Shown: positions 1-7,996 of the stretch, piece by piece | Numbering within the stretch: the stretch's first letter is position 1 | Layout of the letters: every line of letters begins with the position of its first letter | Assembly: GCF_008868155.1 (NCBI RefSeq) | Contig: NZ_WBKR01000003.1 | Location: 1-64,000 of the forward strand | Length of the DNA: 64,000 nt | Source of the DNA: Micromonospora sp. ALFpr18c | Lineage (GTDB): Bacteria; Actinomycetota; Actinomycetes; Mycobacteriales; Micromonosporaceae | Reading direction: 5' to 3' | Program-made: the position numbers and the translations under genes | The notes under the pieces: model-generated | Database searches by the model: none | What the model was told of the DNA's origin: nothing | Seen by the model: the letters and a program-made list of their open reading frames with translations, nothing else

Positions 1-110
1 ACCAGCCAAACCGAAGCCTGACCAGTCCGGGGTATAAATCATAATTGGCACTGGCTTTACAAGCACCCTGTTGAGTTCTCAAAGAACAACCACACACCGA
101 TCAGAAGCCC
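1..110 (-). promoter_or_regulatory. rRNA operon leader with boxA-like antitermination element
   Basis: Read on the minus strand, this stretch contains TTCTTTGAGAACTCAACAG (about 73-93). That is the conserved boxA/nut-like leader element found upstream of 16S rRNA genes in actinomycetes. It is followed by GTGCTTGTAAAGCCAGTGCC and an AT-rich stretch, as in pre-16S leaders. The 16S gene itself would begin beyond the left edge of the window, transcribed leftward. The role (antitermination and pre-rRNA processing) is from family knowledge. Confidence 0.8.
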
Positions 111-184
111 CACATTCCGTGGAACCCCGTTTCGGGGCTTTTCCGCTCTGCGTCCCGGCACTTTCCAGCGCCAGGCACTTTTAC

Positions 185-214
185 TACGTTACCCGCTCGT
201 TTCCGCCGTGTCAA
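185..214 (-). promoter_or_regulatory. candidate proximal rRNA promoter
   Basis: On the minus strand there is a perfect -35 hexamer TTGACA (209-214) followed, 17 nt later, by TAACGT (186-191), a plausible actinomycete -10. It lies about 100 nt upstream of the boxA-like leader and points toward the rRNA operon. The remaining sequence from 215 to 520 shows no gene, and I see no other equally good promoter in it. Confidence 0.5.
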
Positions 215-520
215 ACCGGTGTTTCGCGGTTCGTCGTGCTTCATCCGGTAATGCGGGCGCCATGTCTCGACCGGCTCACGCCGCTCTCGTCACGGATTTG
301 GCAGGCCGGCCGCCGCGGTTTCCCGCGAGCTCGCCCGGTGCCCTGCCGACTGCCAACCATACCCGGTCGGTTTCGCCGCACCAAATCCGCCTCGCGGTGT
401 TTCTGGTGGCACCTCCCGGTCCGGGATCCGGTGGGCAAGCCGCCCGACCCCGAGGCCTTCGCCGCGCTCCGGCCGCTTTCGGCTTTCGCCTGTTTCGTCC
501 GTTCCGCGCTGGCAGAGAGA

Positions 521-550
521 AAGTTACGCGTCCGGCGGAGTGATCGTCAA
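521..550 (-). promoter_or_regulatory. candidate distal rRNA promoter inside the tyrS terminator hairpin
   Basis: TTGACG (545-550) and TAACTT (521-526) are separated by 18 nt on the minus strand and resemble a sigma70-type promoter directed at the rRNA operon. The -35 lies in the loop of the 526-565 hairpin and the -10 at its base. Multiple tandem promoters are usual upstream of actinomycete rrn operons. Function here is inferred. Confidence 0.35.
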
Positions 551-565
551 ATCCGCCGGACGCGT
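526..565 (-). terminator. 14-bp hairpin after tyrS
   Basis: Positions 526-539 and 552-565 form a perfect 14-bp inverted repeat (ACGCGTCCGGCGGA) with a 12-nt loop. It lies 26 nt beyond the tyrS stop codon. On the minus strand the stem is followed by a moderately T-rich stretch (AACTTTCTCTCT). It is the likely tyrS transcription terminator and would separate tyrS from the rRNA operon downstream. Confidence 0.65.
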
Positions 566-590
566 CCCCCGTCACATTGTCGACGGTTCG

Positions 591-1889
591 CTATTCACCC
601 AGCTCAACGCCCGCAAACGAGCGCTTGCCCCGGCGCAGCACCAGGTATCGCCCGTGCAGCAGATCGGCCGGGGACACCGTCGCGTCGACCTCGGTCACCC
701 GGTCGTTGTTGACGTACGCGCCGCCTTCGGCGATCACCCGACGCGCCTCCTTGAGGCCGCTCGCGAGCCCGGAGTCCCGCAGGAGCCCGGCCACGTCGGG
801 CAGCTCGCCGGTGAGGCGGACCAGGCCCGCCTCGGTCAGGGCGGCGCGCAGCGTCTCCGGGGCCAGCTCGTCGAGCGAACCCCGGCCGAACAACGCCTGG
901 CTGGCGGCGACCGCCTGCCGGGCCTCCTCGGGGCCGTGCACCAACGTGGTGAGCTCCTCGGCGAGCGCCCGCTGGGCCAGCCGGGCGGCCGGCCGCTCGG
1001 CGGTGGCCTTCGCCAGCTCCTCCAGCTCGTCGCGGCTACGGAAGCTGAAGTACCGCAGGTAGCGGTCGACCTCCCGGTCGTCCACGTTGAGCCAGAACTG
1101 GTAGAACGCGTACGGGCTGGTCATCGTGGGGTCGAGCCAGACGGCGCCGCCCTCGCTCTTGCCGAACTTCGTACCGTCGGCCTTGGTGACCAGAGGCGTG
1201 GTGAACGCCTGCACCGGCCCCGCGCCTCGCCGGCGGACGTAGTCGACGCCGGCGGTGATGTTGCCCCACTGGTCGGAGCCACCGAACTGGAGCTGACAGC
1301 CGTGCCGACGGTGCAGCTCGAAGAAGTCGTTGGCCTGCAACAGCTGGTAGCTGAACTCGGTGTAGCTGATGCCCGTCTCCAGCCGGGCCCGCACCACCTC
1401 CCGGGCCAGCATCTTGTTGACCGGGAAGTGCTTGCCCACGTCGCGGAGGAACTCGATGATCGACATCTCGCCGGTCCACTCGAGGTTGTTGACCAGCTGG
1501 GCCGCGTTCTCACCGGTGTACGACACGAAGGGCGCGAGCTGATCACGGATGCGGCTGACCCAGCCGGCGATCACGTCGGGCGGGTTGAGCGTCCGTTCGG
1601 CGCTCTCCTTCGGGTCACCGATCTGCCCGGTCGCCCCGCCGACCAGCAGCAACGGGCGGTGGCCGGCGAGTTGCAGCCGGCGGGCCATGAGGACCTGCAT
1701 GAGGTTGCCGACGTGCAGGCTCGGCGCGGTCGGGTCGAAACCCACGTAATAGGTGGCGGCGCTCCCACCGTCGAGCAGCTCGCGCAGCTCGTCGAGGCCG
1801 GTCGAGTCCTGGATCAGGCCACGCCAGAGCAGGTCGTCGGTCAGGGAGTCCCGCCCGGGCGGCGGGGGGCTGCTGTCGGTCACGGTCAC
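591..1889 (-). CDS. tyrS: tyrosyl-tRNA synthetase
   Basis: The 432-residue product is a cytoplasmic class I aminoacyl-tRNA synthetase that charges tRNA-Tyr. The HIGH motif appears as HVGN within PSLHVGNL near residue 60, and the KMSKS loop as KFGKS within GTKFGKSEGG near residue 240. An S4-type RNA-binding domain forms the C-terminus (roughly 360-432, ending in LRRGKRSFAGVELGE). Length is normal for bacterial TyrRS. It is divergent from the thioesterase gene and its transcript runs toward the rRNA operon, from which a hairpin separates it. I saw no T-box-like leader in the short upstream gap. Confidence 0.97.
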   Translation of the reverse strand: MTVTDSSPPPPGRDSLTDDLLWRGLIQDSTGLDELRELLDGGSAATYYVGFDPTAPSLHVGNLMQVLMARRLQLAGHRPLLLVGGATGQIGDPKESAERTLNPPDVIAGWVSRIRDQLAPFVSYTGENAAQLVNNLEWTGEMSIIEFLRDVGKHFPVNKMLAREVVRARLETGISYTEFSYQLLQANDFFELHRRHGCQLQFGGSDQWGNITAGVDYVRRRGAGPVQAFTTPLVTKADGTKFGKSEGGAVWLDPTMTSPYAFYQFWLNVDDREVDRYLRYFSFRSRDELEELAKATAERPAARLAQRALAEELTTLVHGPEEARQAVAASQALFGRGSLDELAPETLRAALTEAGLVRLTGELPDVAGLLRDSGLASGLKEARRVIAEGGAYVNNDRVTEVDATVSPADLLHGRYLVLRRGKRSFAGVELGE

Positions 1890-1947
1890 CGATTCTCCCC
1901 CATCGCCGGTGCCGACCCGTACCGGGTTTGGCGCAACCCGCCCCGGT

Positions 1948-1953
1948 TAGGCT
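1948..1953 (+). promoter_or_regulatory. candidate -10 element for the thioesterase gene
   Basis: TAGGCT within GGTTAGGCTTG fits the common actinomycete -10 pattern and lies about 30 nt upstream of the chosen start codon. No convincing -35 hexamer is seen at 16-18 nt. It is in the short divergent region shared with tyrS. Confidence 0.3.
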
Positions 1954-1983
1954 TGCGCCCCGTTGATCGAGGAGGGTTTCGCC

Positions 1984-2373
1984 GTGGAGATGCCGGATCT
2001 GACGGGTGGGTTCGTCGCCCTGCTCGGCCTGACGTTCGAGGAGGCGACCGCCGACCGGGTGGTCATCACGTGGCGGGTCCGCCCGGAGCTGCACCAGCCG
2101 TTCGGCATCCAGCACGGCGGGGTGTACTGCTCGGTGGTGGAGACCGCGGCCAGCGTGGGTGGTTCGCTCTGGCTGGCCGACCGGGGAACGGTCGTCGGGG
2201 TGTCGAACCAGACCGACTTCCTGCGGGCCGTCCGCGACGGCGAGCTGAGCGCGGTTGGCACTCCGGTGCACCGGGGGCGCAGCCAGCAGCTCTGGCAGGT
2301 GGAGATCACCGACGCCGACGAGCGGCTGGTCGCCCGCGGACAGGTGCGTCTGCAGAACCTCTCCCGCGACTGA
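1984..2373 (+). CDS. PaaI-type hotdog-fold thioesterase
   Basis: The 129-residue protein has the hotdog thioesterase signature QHGGVYCSVVETAAS near residues 42-56 (HGG motif plus the helix with the catalytic acid). The C-terminal strand VARGQVRLQN is usual for the PaaI/YbgC-like acyl-CoA thioesterases. Substrate cannot be read from sequence, but cytoplasmic acyl- or aryl-CoA hydrolysis is the family role. GTG at 1984 is preferred because GAGGAGG (1969-1975) lies 8 nt upstream; an upstream TTG at 1963 would overlap it. The gene converges on the CorC-type gene with an 18-nt gap. Confidence 0.85.
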   Translation: MEMPDLTGGFVALLGLTFEEATADRVVITWRVRPELHQPFGIQHGGVYCSVVETAASVGGSLWLADRGTVVGVSNQTDFLRAVRDGELSAVGTPVHRGRSQQLWQVEITDADERLVARGQVRLQNLSRD

Positions 2374-2391
2374 GCGGGCGACACCCGAGGG

Positions 2392-3717
2392 TCAGCTGCG
2401 GGCGTCGTCCAGCACCGGCTCGACGTCGGGCTCGGCCTCCGCCTCGTCGGGCACCCGGCTCAGCCGTACCTCCGTGATGGCCCGGTGGTCGATGCCGGTG
2501 ACCATCAGCTCCCAGCCGTCCAGGGTCACGTCCTCCCCGGCGACGGTGGGGATGTGCCCGAGGCGGGCCAGCACCAGCCCGGCGACGGTGGTGTAGTCGC
2601 CGGCCGGGCGCGAGGGCAGCTCGACGCCGATGTCCGGCAGGTCGTGCACCGGGAAGGTGCCGGGCAGCACCATCGCGCCGTCCGGCTCGCGACGCACCGA
2701 GCTCACGTCCCGGTCGGTCTCGTCGTAGATCTCCCCGACGATCTCCTCCAGGATGTCCTCCAGCGTCACGATGCCGTCGACGGCGCCGCGTTCGTCCACG
2801 ACCAGCGCGATGTGCTGGCGCTCGGCCTTGAACTGGCGCAGCGCGTCCACCACCGGCAGGGAGTCAGGCAGCAGCATCGGCGGGCGGGCGATCTCGTCGA
2901 CCGGCCGGTCGTCGGGCACGCCCACCAGGTCACGCAGGTGGATCACACCGGCGGTGTCGTCCAGGCCGCCGTGGCGCACCACCGGCGCCCGGGAGTGCCC
3001 GGTGGCGGCCAGCACGAGCCGCGCGGCCTCCGCGGTGGTCCCGCTGTCGAGCGTGAAGACCTGCAACCGGGGTACGAGCACAGCCCGCAACCGCCGGTCG
3101 GCGATCTCCACGGCGCCGGCGATGATGGTGCGCTGCTCCTTGGTGAAGCCGTGGTTGCCGGCGACGATGTCGCGCAGCTCGTCCGGGCCGATCTCCTCCG
3201 GCTGGTGCTTGGGGTTCAGCCCGACCAGGCGGACGACCAGGTCACTGGTGGCGCCGAGCGCCCAGACGGCCGGGCGGGTGAGGCTGGCGAGCAGGTCGAG
3301 CGGGCGGGCCACCAGCAGCGCCCACCGCTCGGCGGACTGCATGGCGATCCGCTTCGGGGCCAGTTCGCCGAAGACCAGGGTGACGAAGGTCAACGCGAGG
3401 GTGACCACCACGATGGCCACCGTCTCGGCGGCGTTCCCGAACACCCCGAGCAGCGGCACGAGAGGTTTGGCCAGGGAGACCGCCGCCGCGGCGGAGGCCA
3501 GGAAGCCGGCCAGGGTGATGCCGATCTGGATGGTGGCGAGGAAGCGGTTCGGGTCCTTGGCGAGCCGGGCCAGCACCCGTCCGGCCCGGCTGGTGCGTTC
3601 CAACCGTTGGATCTGGCTGTCCCGCAGCGACACCAACGCCATCTCACTGCCTGCGAAGAGCGCGTTGATGACGACCAGGATTCCGACCAGGGCCAGTTGG
3701 CTCCCGTAGCTCTGCAC
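2392..3717 (-). CDS. CNNM/CorC-HlyC family membrane transporter (DUF21-CBS-CorC)
   Basis: The 441-residue product has an N-terminal DUF21/CNNM membrane domain (about 1-190, beginning SYGSQLALVGILVVINALFAG) and two CBS domains (about 210-335, including ILEEIVGEIYDE). A CorC/HlyC C-terminal domain lies at about 350-430. This architecture is associated with Mg2+/Co2+ efflux or homeostasis; it is often labelled hemolysin without evidence of haemolysis. The start is GTG at 3717, preceded by GAGGGAG at about 10 nt. An open frame continues upstream, but it lacks membrane-protein character and is not part of the gene. Confidence 0.9.
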   Translation of the reverse strand: MQSYGSQLALVGILVVINALFAGSEMALVSLRDSQIQRLERTSRAGRVLARLAKDPNRFLATIQIGITLAGFLASAAAAVSLAKPLVPLLGVFGNAAETVAIVVVTLALTFVTLVFGELAPKRIAMQSAERWALLVARPLDLLASLTRPAVWALGATSDLVVRLVGLNPKHQPEEIGPDELRDIVAGNHGFTKEQRTIIAGAVEIADRRLRAVLVPRLQVFTLDSGTTAEAARLVLAATGHSRAPVVRHGGLDDTAGVIHLRDLVGVPDDRPVDEIARPPMLLPDSLPVVDALRQFKAERQHIALVVDERGAVDGIVTLEDILEEIVGEIYDETDRDVSSVRREPDGAMVLPGTFPVHDLPDIGVELPSRPAGDYTTVAGLVLARLGHIPTVAGEDVTLDGWELMVTGIDHRAITEVRLSRVPDEAEAEPDVEPVLDDARS

Positions 3718-3844
3718 GCCCGGTTCGCTCCCTCTGCGGTGGTGGCGCCGGCCGGTACGCGCGGCGCCCGCCGGTCGGCTGGCCCGCCCGGCGTACGCGC
3801 TTCTGTGCCCCGTACGGCGTCGACCGAATCCTGCCGGGGTGACG

Positions 3845-4486
3845 CTACGCCGGATCGGTGGTCGCCGGCGCGGGCAGGTCGAGGACGTACGAGCCGCCCT
3901 CGGGGCGGAACCCGAGCCGGTGGTAGTAGGGGGCGACCATGCCGGGTGGGCTGACGACCCGGTGGAAGCCGCGTTCGGTGAAGAGGCGGCTGCGCCGGTA
4001 GACGAACTCGCCGGGGGTGAAGTCGCGGAACTTCGGGGTGACGTAGTCCAGGTCGATCTGGGCGACCCCGCGCGGCTCGGCGTGCGAGAGCACCACCCCG
4101 ACGACCTCGTCGGCCGTGACCACCAGGAAGGCGGATCGGTCGGCGGTGTCCGACGCCCATCGGAAGTCGGGGTTGAAGCGGCTGATGTCCGGAGCGTGCA
4201 CCCGCAGGGTGTGCGCCAGGAACTGGTCATCGACGCCGACCTCGACCACCTGGTAGGTCTTCTCGTCGTGCCGGGTGGCGAGCATGCCGCGCAGATACCA
4301 GATGTTGATCACCGCGAGCACGATGTTGAGCCCGACCATGGGCCAGACCGCGAGCGCGGCGTTGTAGCCGATCAGGACGACGCAGCCGACGAGGTTGATC
4401 GCGCGCAGCCGCAGGACGCGCGACTGCAGCAGCGACCAGACCAGCACCGCGGAGCCGGCCCAGCCGACGAGATCCAACCAGTTCAC
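3845..4486 (-). CDS. YgjV-like membrane protein with C-terminal acetyltransferase-like region
   Basis: The N-terminal ~75 residues contain two to three hydrophobic segments (MNWLDLVGWAGSAVLVWSLL; LVGCVVLIGYNAALAVW; LNIVLAVINIWYL), as in the YgjV inner-membrane family. The C-terminal half (residues ~90-205) ends in MVAPYYHRLGFRPEGG, which looks like the last strand of a GNAT fold. This two-part form is common in actinomycetes, but its function is not established. It lies between the CorC-type gene and a GNAT gene on the same strand, with 9 nt to the GNAT stop. Confidence 0.7.
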   Translation of the reverse strand: MNWLDLVGWAGSAVLVWSLLQSRVLRLRAINLVGCVVLIGYNAALAVWPMVGLNIVLAVINIWYLRGMLATRHDEKTYQVVEVGVDDQFLAHTLRVHAPDISRFNPDFRWASDTADRSAFLVVTADEVVGVVLSHAEPRGVAQIDLDYVTPKFRDFTPGEFVYRRSRLFTERGFHRVVSPPGMVAPYYHRLGFRPEGGSYVLDLPAPATTDPA

Positions 4487-4495
4487 CCCGCGAGA

Positions 4496-4996
4496 CTAGT
4501 GCCCGCCCAGGTCAGGGGCGTCGGCGGGCAGCTCCAGCAGCCACTCCTCCACGTCGGCGCCGCGGCCGTTGGCGTACCCCGAATCCTCGCCGACCACGAC
4601 GAACCCGCACTTGCGCAGCACCGCGAGGGAGGCGGCGTTGTCCTTGGCGGCGCGGGCGTGCACGGGCCGGGGCAGCTCGCGCAGCAGGGCGGTCAGGGCC
4701 GCGGTGGCGTGACCGCGGCCCCAGCGGGCCGGGTCGATCCAGTAGCTGACCTCGGTCTGCTCGTCGACCGGGAAGGAGCTGACGTAGCCGACCACCTCGC
4801 CGTCGACCTCGATGGTGCGGACCAGGTTCGCCGGGTTGGTGAGCACCCGCGCCCAGTGCCGGGCGAACTCGCGGTGGTCGGACGGGTCCTTGGCGACGAA
4901 GGCGGCCATCCGGTTGGCCTCCGGGTCCTGCTGATGCAGGAAGAACTCCACGAGGTCGTCCTCGCGCACCGGGCGGAGCAGCACGTCGGAAGTCAT
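4496..4996 (-). CDS. GNAT family N-acetyltransferase
   Basis: The 166-residue protein begins MTSDVLLRPVREDDLVEFF. It carries the acetyl-CoA pyrophosphate-binding loop RWGRGHATAAL near residue 90 and the family's late strand NAASLAVLRKCGFVVVGED near 125. RimJ/RimL-like acetylation of a small molecule or protein N-terminus is possible; the substrate is unknown. ATG at 4996 was chosen because homology-like sequence starts there; the open frame upstream is not GNAT-like. The ribosome-binding site is weak. Confidence 0.85.
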   Translation of the reverse strand: MTSDVLLRPVREDDLVEFFLHQQDPEANRMAAFVAKDPSDHREFARHWARVLTNPANLVRTIEVDGEVVGYVSSFPVDEQTEVSYWIDPARWGRGHATAALTALLRELPRPVHARAAKDNAASLAVLRKCGFVVVGEDSGYANGRGADVEEWLLELPADAPDLGGH

Positions 4997-5028
4997 CGCG
5001 TGAGGGTACGTCCCGGCTGTGACAACGC

Positions 5029-5042
5029 GGGACCTCCGGCCC
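5029..5042. promoter_or_regulatory. weak DevR/DosR-box-like dyad
   Basis: GGGACCTCCGGCCC resembles a half-conserved DevR/DosR box (GGGAC near one end and CCC at the other). It sits between the GNAT gene and the universal stress protein gene. Universal stress proteins are frequent DosR targets in actinobacteria. The central positions do not match well, so this is only a candidate. Confidence 0.2.
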
Positions 5043-5195
5043 GCCGACCGTGGCGTCCGGCCCTGCCGACAGCACCCGACACATCGGTACGAACAGATGG
5101 AGAGGTCCGTGCGGCGCACCGCGGCGCGTACCGGCAAATGCCGGCCTTGTACGGCGGCTGCGCCGACAATGACCTGACCGACCCAGGGAGTGCCG

Positions 5196-6068
5196 ATGAA
5201 CCGACCTGTCGTGGTGGGTGTCGACGGATCGCCGTCCAGCCTCGTCGCCGCCGAACACGCGGCCCACGCCGCCCTGCTCCGGTCGCGCCCGTTGCTGCTG
5301 GTGCACGGCTACCTGCACCCGCTCGGCTACGGCGTGCCGCTCAACCCGTACGACCTCGGGGTGCCGGCGCCCTCCGAGGAGGCGCAGAAGATGTTGGAAC
5401 GCGCCGCGGCCGACCTCAGCGACCGCTGGCCCGGCCTCACCGTCGAGGTACGCCAGGTCGCCGGCGGCCCCGGCGCCACCTTGGTCGAAGAGTCCCGCCG
5501 GGCCGACCTCGTCGTCGTGGGCAGCCGTGGGCTGGGCGGGTTCGCCGGGTTGCTGCTCGGCTCGGTGGGCGCGCAGGTCGCCGCGCACGCGCACTGCCCC
5601 GTGCTGGTGGTCCGCCCGGACGAGCAGCCCATCGGCGTGGACGCACCCGTGCTGGTCGGTGTGGACGGGTCCGAGTCGTCCCGGCTCGCCGCGGAGCAGG
5701 GCGCGCACGAGGCCGCGCTACGCGCCGTGCCGCTGGTGCTGGTGCACGTCGGCCCACCGGACACCGACCGGCCGGTGCCGGAGGAGATCGAGGAGTCGCA
5801 GGCCGCGTACCAGGCCGAGGCGGTGCGGTTGCTCGCCGACGCGTCCGCCGCCGTCCGGGCCGAGCATGCCGGCCTGGTGGTACGGGAACATCCGGTTCGT
5901 GCGGTCGGCCCGGCCCAGGCGCTCATCGAGGCCAGCGGTACGGCGTCGCTGCTGGTCGTCGGCACCCGGGGCCGGGCCGGATTCGCCGGGCTGCTGCTCG
6001 GCTCGGTCAGTCAGGCCGTCATCCACCACGCACACTGCCCGGTGCTGGTCGCCCACCCGGTCAGCTGA
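5196..6068 (+). CDS. tandem-domain universal stress protein
   Basis: Two UspA domains (about 1-145 and 150-290) make up this 290-residue protein. Each has the ATP-binding signature G-x2-G-x9-G-S: GSRGLGGFAGLLLGS near 115 and GTRGRAGFAGLLLGS near 260. Each is followed by the usual AHCPVLVV-type strand. Such proteins bind ATP and aid survival under starvation, hypoxia or redox stress. ATG at 5196 is preferred because AGGGAG (5185-5190) lies 5 nt before it, while a GTG at 5190 overlaps that site. The stop overlaps the tail of the convergent FMN reductase gene by 8 nt. Confidence 0.93.
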   Translation: MNRPVVVGVDGSPSSLVAAEHAAHAALLRSRPLLLVHGYLHPLGYGVPLNPYDLGVPAPSEEAQKMLERAAADLSDRWPGLTVEVRQVAGGPGATLVEESRRADLVVVGSRGLGGFAGLLLGSVGAQVAAHAHCPVLVVRPDEQPIGVDAPVLVGVDGSESSRLAAEQGAHEAALRAVPLVLVHVGPPDTDRPVPEEIEESQAAYQAEAVRLLADASAAVRAEHAGLVVREHPVRAVGPAQALIEASGTASLLVVGTRGRAGFAGLLLGSVSQAVIHHAHCPVLVAHPVS

Positions 6069-6696
6069 CCGGGGTGTCGCCGCCGCGGCCGAGCATCTGC
6101 AGGAAGTCGGTGGTGAGGGCGAACGGGTCGGCGGGACCGCTGGCCGGCGGTCGACGCTCGACCTGGTCGGCCAGCTCCCCGGCGGCGCGCCGGATCCGAC
6201 CCCGCAACGCGCCGTCGGCGGTGCCGTCCGACCAGTCCTCGGGTGCGGCGAAGACCGCGGTGGGGACCACCACCGCCCGCAGGTAGCTGAACATCGGGCG
6301 GGCGGCGTGCTCCAGGGCCAGGGAGTGCCGGGCGGTGCCGCCGGTGGCCCCGATCAGCACCGGCCGGTCGACCAGCGACCCCGAGTCCAGCACGTCGAAG
6401 AAGGACTTGAACAGCCCGTTGTACGACGCGCTGAAGATCGGCGTGACGGCGATGATGCCGTCCGCCCCGGTCACCGCGTCGATGGCCTCCTTCAGCGCGG
6501 TCGGCGGGAACCCGGTGAGCATGTTGTTCACCACGTCGTGGGCGTACTCCCGCAGGTCGACGACGTGCAGCTCCACCTCGTGGCCCCGCCGGGCCAGCTC
6601 GTCGCGGGTCGCCCCGGCGAGCTGGTCGGCGAGCAGCCGGGTCGACGAGGGCTGACTCAGCCCCGCCGAGACCACGGCCAGGGTGCGGCGGGTCAT
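6061..6696 (-). CDS. NADPH-dependent FMN reductase, LLM-partner (CE1759) type
   Basis: The 211-residue flavodoxin-like protein begins RRTLAVVSAGLSQPSSTRLLA, the phosphate-binding loop of the NADPH-dependent FMN reductase family. It has TPIFSASYNGLFKSFFD at about 90-106, typical of the flavin-binding core. Its ATG overlaps the stop of the upstream LLM-class oxidoreductase gene by 4 bp (ATGA). That is the arrangement of the paired CE1758/CE1759-type systems, in which this subunit is presumed to supply reduced flavin. It is convergent with, and overlaps, the universal stress gene. Confidence 0.9.
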   Translation of the reverse strand: MTRRTLAVVSAGLSQPSSTRLLADQLAGATRDELARRGHEVELHVVDLREYAHDVVNNMLTGFPPTALKEAIDAVTGADGIIAVTPIFSASYNGLFKSFFDVLDSGSLVDRPVLIGATGGTARHSLALEHAARPMFSYLRAVVVPTAVFAAPEDWSDGTADGALRGRIRRAAGELADQVERRPPASGPADPFALTTDFLQMLGRGGDTPVS

Positions 6697-7835
6697 CGGG
6701 TCGCCCCCTCCGGTGCCCTGCCCGTCACGTCGTCCACGGCGTGCACGGTGCTGTCCTTGGCACCGCCGGCGGCGGCGACCAGCGAGGCGTGGGTGGGCGC
6801 CTGCGGCACGTGCGCGGGGCGCAGCGACTCGAACTCCTTGCGCAGCACCGGCACGACCTCCTCGCCGAGCAGGTCGAGCTGCTCCAGCACGGTCTTCAGG
6901 GGCAGCCCCGCGTGGTCGATCAGGAACAGCTGGCGCTGGTAGTCACCGACGTACTCGCGGAAGCCGAGCGTGCGGTCGATGACCTGCTGCGGGCTGCCCA
7001 CGGTCAGCGGCGTCTCCCGGGTGAACTCCTCCATCGACGGCCCGTGGCCGTAGACCGGGGCGTTGTCGAAGTACGGCCGGAACTCCCGGATCGCGTCCTG
7101 CGAGTTGCGCCGCATGAACACCTGCCCACCGAGGCCGACGATGGCCTGGTCGGCGGTGCCGTGGCCGTAGTGCGCGTACCGCTCGCGGTAGAGGCCGACC
7201 ATCCGCTGGGTGTGCTCCTTGGGCCAGAAGATGTGGTTGGCGAAGAAGCCGTCACCGTAGTAGGCGGCCTGCTCGGCGATCTCCGGGCTGCGGATGGAGC
7301 CGTGCCAGACGAACGGGGGCACCCCGTCGAGCGGGCGCGGCGTCGAGGTGAACGACTGCAGCGGGGTGCGGTACTTGCCCTTCCAGTCGACCACGTCCTC
7401 GCGCCACAGCCGGTGCAGCAGGTCGTAGTTCTCGATCGCGAGGGGGATGCCGGCGCGGATGTCCTTGCCGAACCACGGGTACACCGGGCCGGTGTTGCCG
7501 CGGCCCATCATGAGGTCCACCCGGCCGTCGGACAGGTGCTGGAGCATCGCGTAGTCCTCGGCGATCTTCACCGGGTCGTTGGTGGTGATCAGCGTGGTCG
7601 AGGTGGACAGCAGCAGCCGCTCGGTGCGTGCCGCGATGTGGCCGAGCATGGTGGTCGGCGACGACGGCACGAACGGTGGGTTGTGGTGCTCGCCCGCGGC
7701 GAAGACGTCCAGGCCGACCTCCTCGGCCTTCAACGCGATGGTGACCATCGCCTTGATCCGCTCATGCTCGGTCGGCTCCCGACCGGTGGTCGGGTCGACC
7801 GTGACGTCGCCGACGGTGAAGACTCCGAACTGCAT
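6693..7835 (-). CDS. LLM-class flavin-dependent oxidoreductase, CE1758 type
   Basis: This 380-residue protein is a luciferase-like (bacterial luciferase/F420-reductase fold) TIM-barrel enzyme. Visible family features are FAAGEHHNPPFVPSSP near residue 50, LSDGRVDLMMGRGNTGPVYPW near 110 and the late segment SPQQVIDRTLGF. A flavin reductase gene is coupled to its end, so an FMNH2-dependent monooxygenase is likely; the substrate is unknown. ATG at 7835 is chosen because GAGGAG lies 6 nt upstream; a start 7 codons earlier would overlap that site. Confidence 0.9.
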   Translation of the reverse strand: MQFGVFTVGDVTVDPTTGREPTEHERIKAMVTIALKAEEVGLDVFAAGEHHNPPFVPSSPTTMLGHIAARTERLLLSTSTTLITTNDPVKIAEDYAMLQHLSDGRVDLMMGRGNTGPVYPWFGKDIRAGIPLAIENYDLLHRLWREDVVDWKGKYRTPLQSFTSTPRPLDGVPPFVWHGSIRSPEIAEQAAYYGDGFFANHIFWPKEHTQRMVGLYRERYAHYGHGTADQAIVGLGGQVFMRRNSQDAIREFRPYFDNAPVYGHGPSMEEFTRETPLTVGSPQQVIDRTLGFREYVGDYQRQLFLIDHAGLPLKTVLEQLDLLGEEVVPVLRKEFESLRPAHVPQAPTHASLVAAAGGAKDSTVHAVDDVTGRAPEGATR

Positions 7836-7897
7836 GACCAGCTCCTCGCGTGTCAACCGGGTGCCGCCCTGGTACCCGGACGCAGCTCACAACTTAT

Positions 7898-7909
7898 TTG
7901 ACGACGCAA
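7898..7909. promoter_or_regulatory. candidate operator upstream of the LLM/FMN-reductase pair
   Basis: TTG-N6-CAA (TTGACGACGCAA) lies in a locally AT-rich stretch (7888-7915), 60-80 nt upstream of the LLM start. This spacing of TTG and CAA half-sites is seen in several MarR-type operators. The local drop in G+C also fits a promoter. No adjacent regulator gene is present. Confidence 0.25.
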
Positions 7910-7949
7910 CTATTCCGTGGGCGGCGTATCTCGGAGTGGCACCGGTCAC

Positions 7950-7983
7950 GCCCGATAACCGGACGTCCGGCGGGTTATCGGGC
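7950..7983 (-). terminator. 11-bp perfect hairpin after the MoaD-like gene
   Basis: GCCCGATAACC (7950-7960) and its exact complement (7973-7983) flank a 12-nt loop. The hairpin begins 14 nt past the stop of the MoaD-like gene on the minus strand. No U-tract follows, so it would be a stem-only terminator of the type common in actinomycetes. Confidence 0.65.
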
Positions 7984-7996
7984 CTCCGCGGTCGGC

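Noticed and set aside
540-2477. Long plus-strand frame opposite tyrS
   Set aside because: Composition is the Gly/Arg/Val/His-rich shadow of a GC3-biased gene on the other strand; tyrS is unambiguous. The same reasoning excludes the other long antisense frames (for example opposite pheT, metK and carB).
2392-4230. Very long open frame extending the CorC-type gene upstream
   Set aside because: The first ~170 residues are Ser/Pro/Arg-rich, overlap the YgjV-like gene on the same strand and show no membrane or domain character. They are a high-GC artefact.
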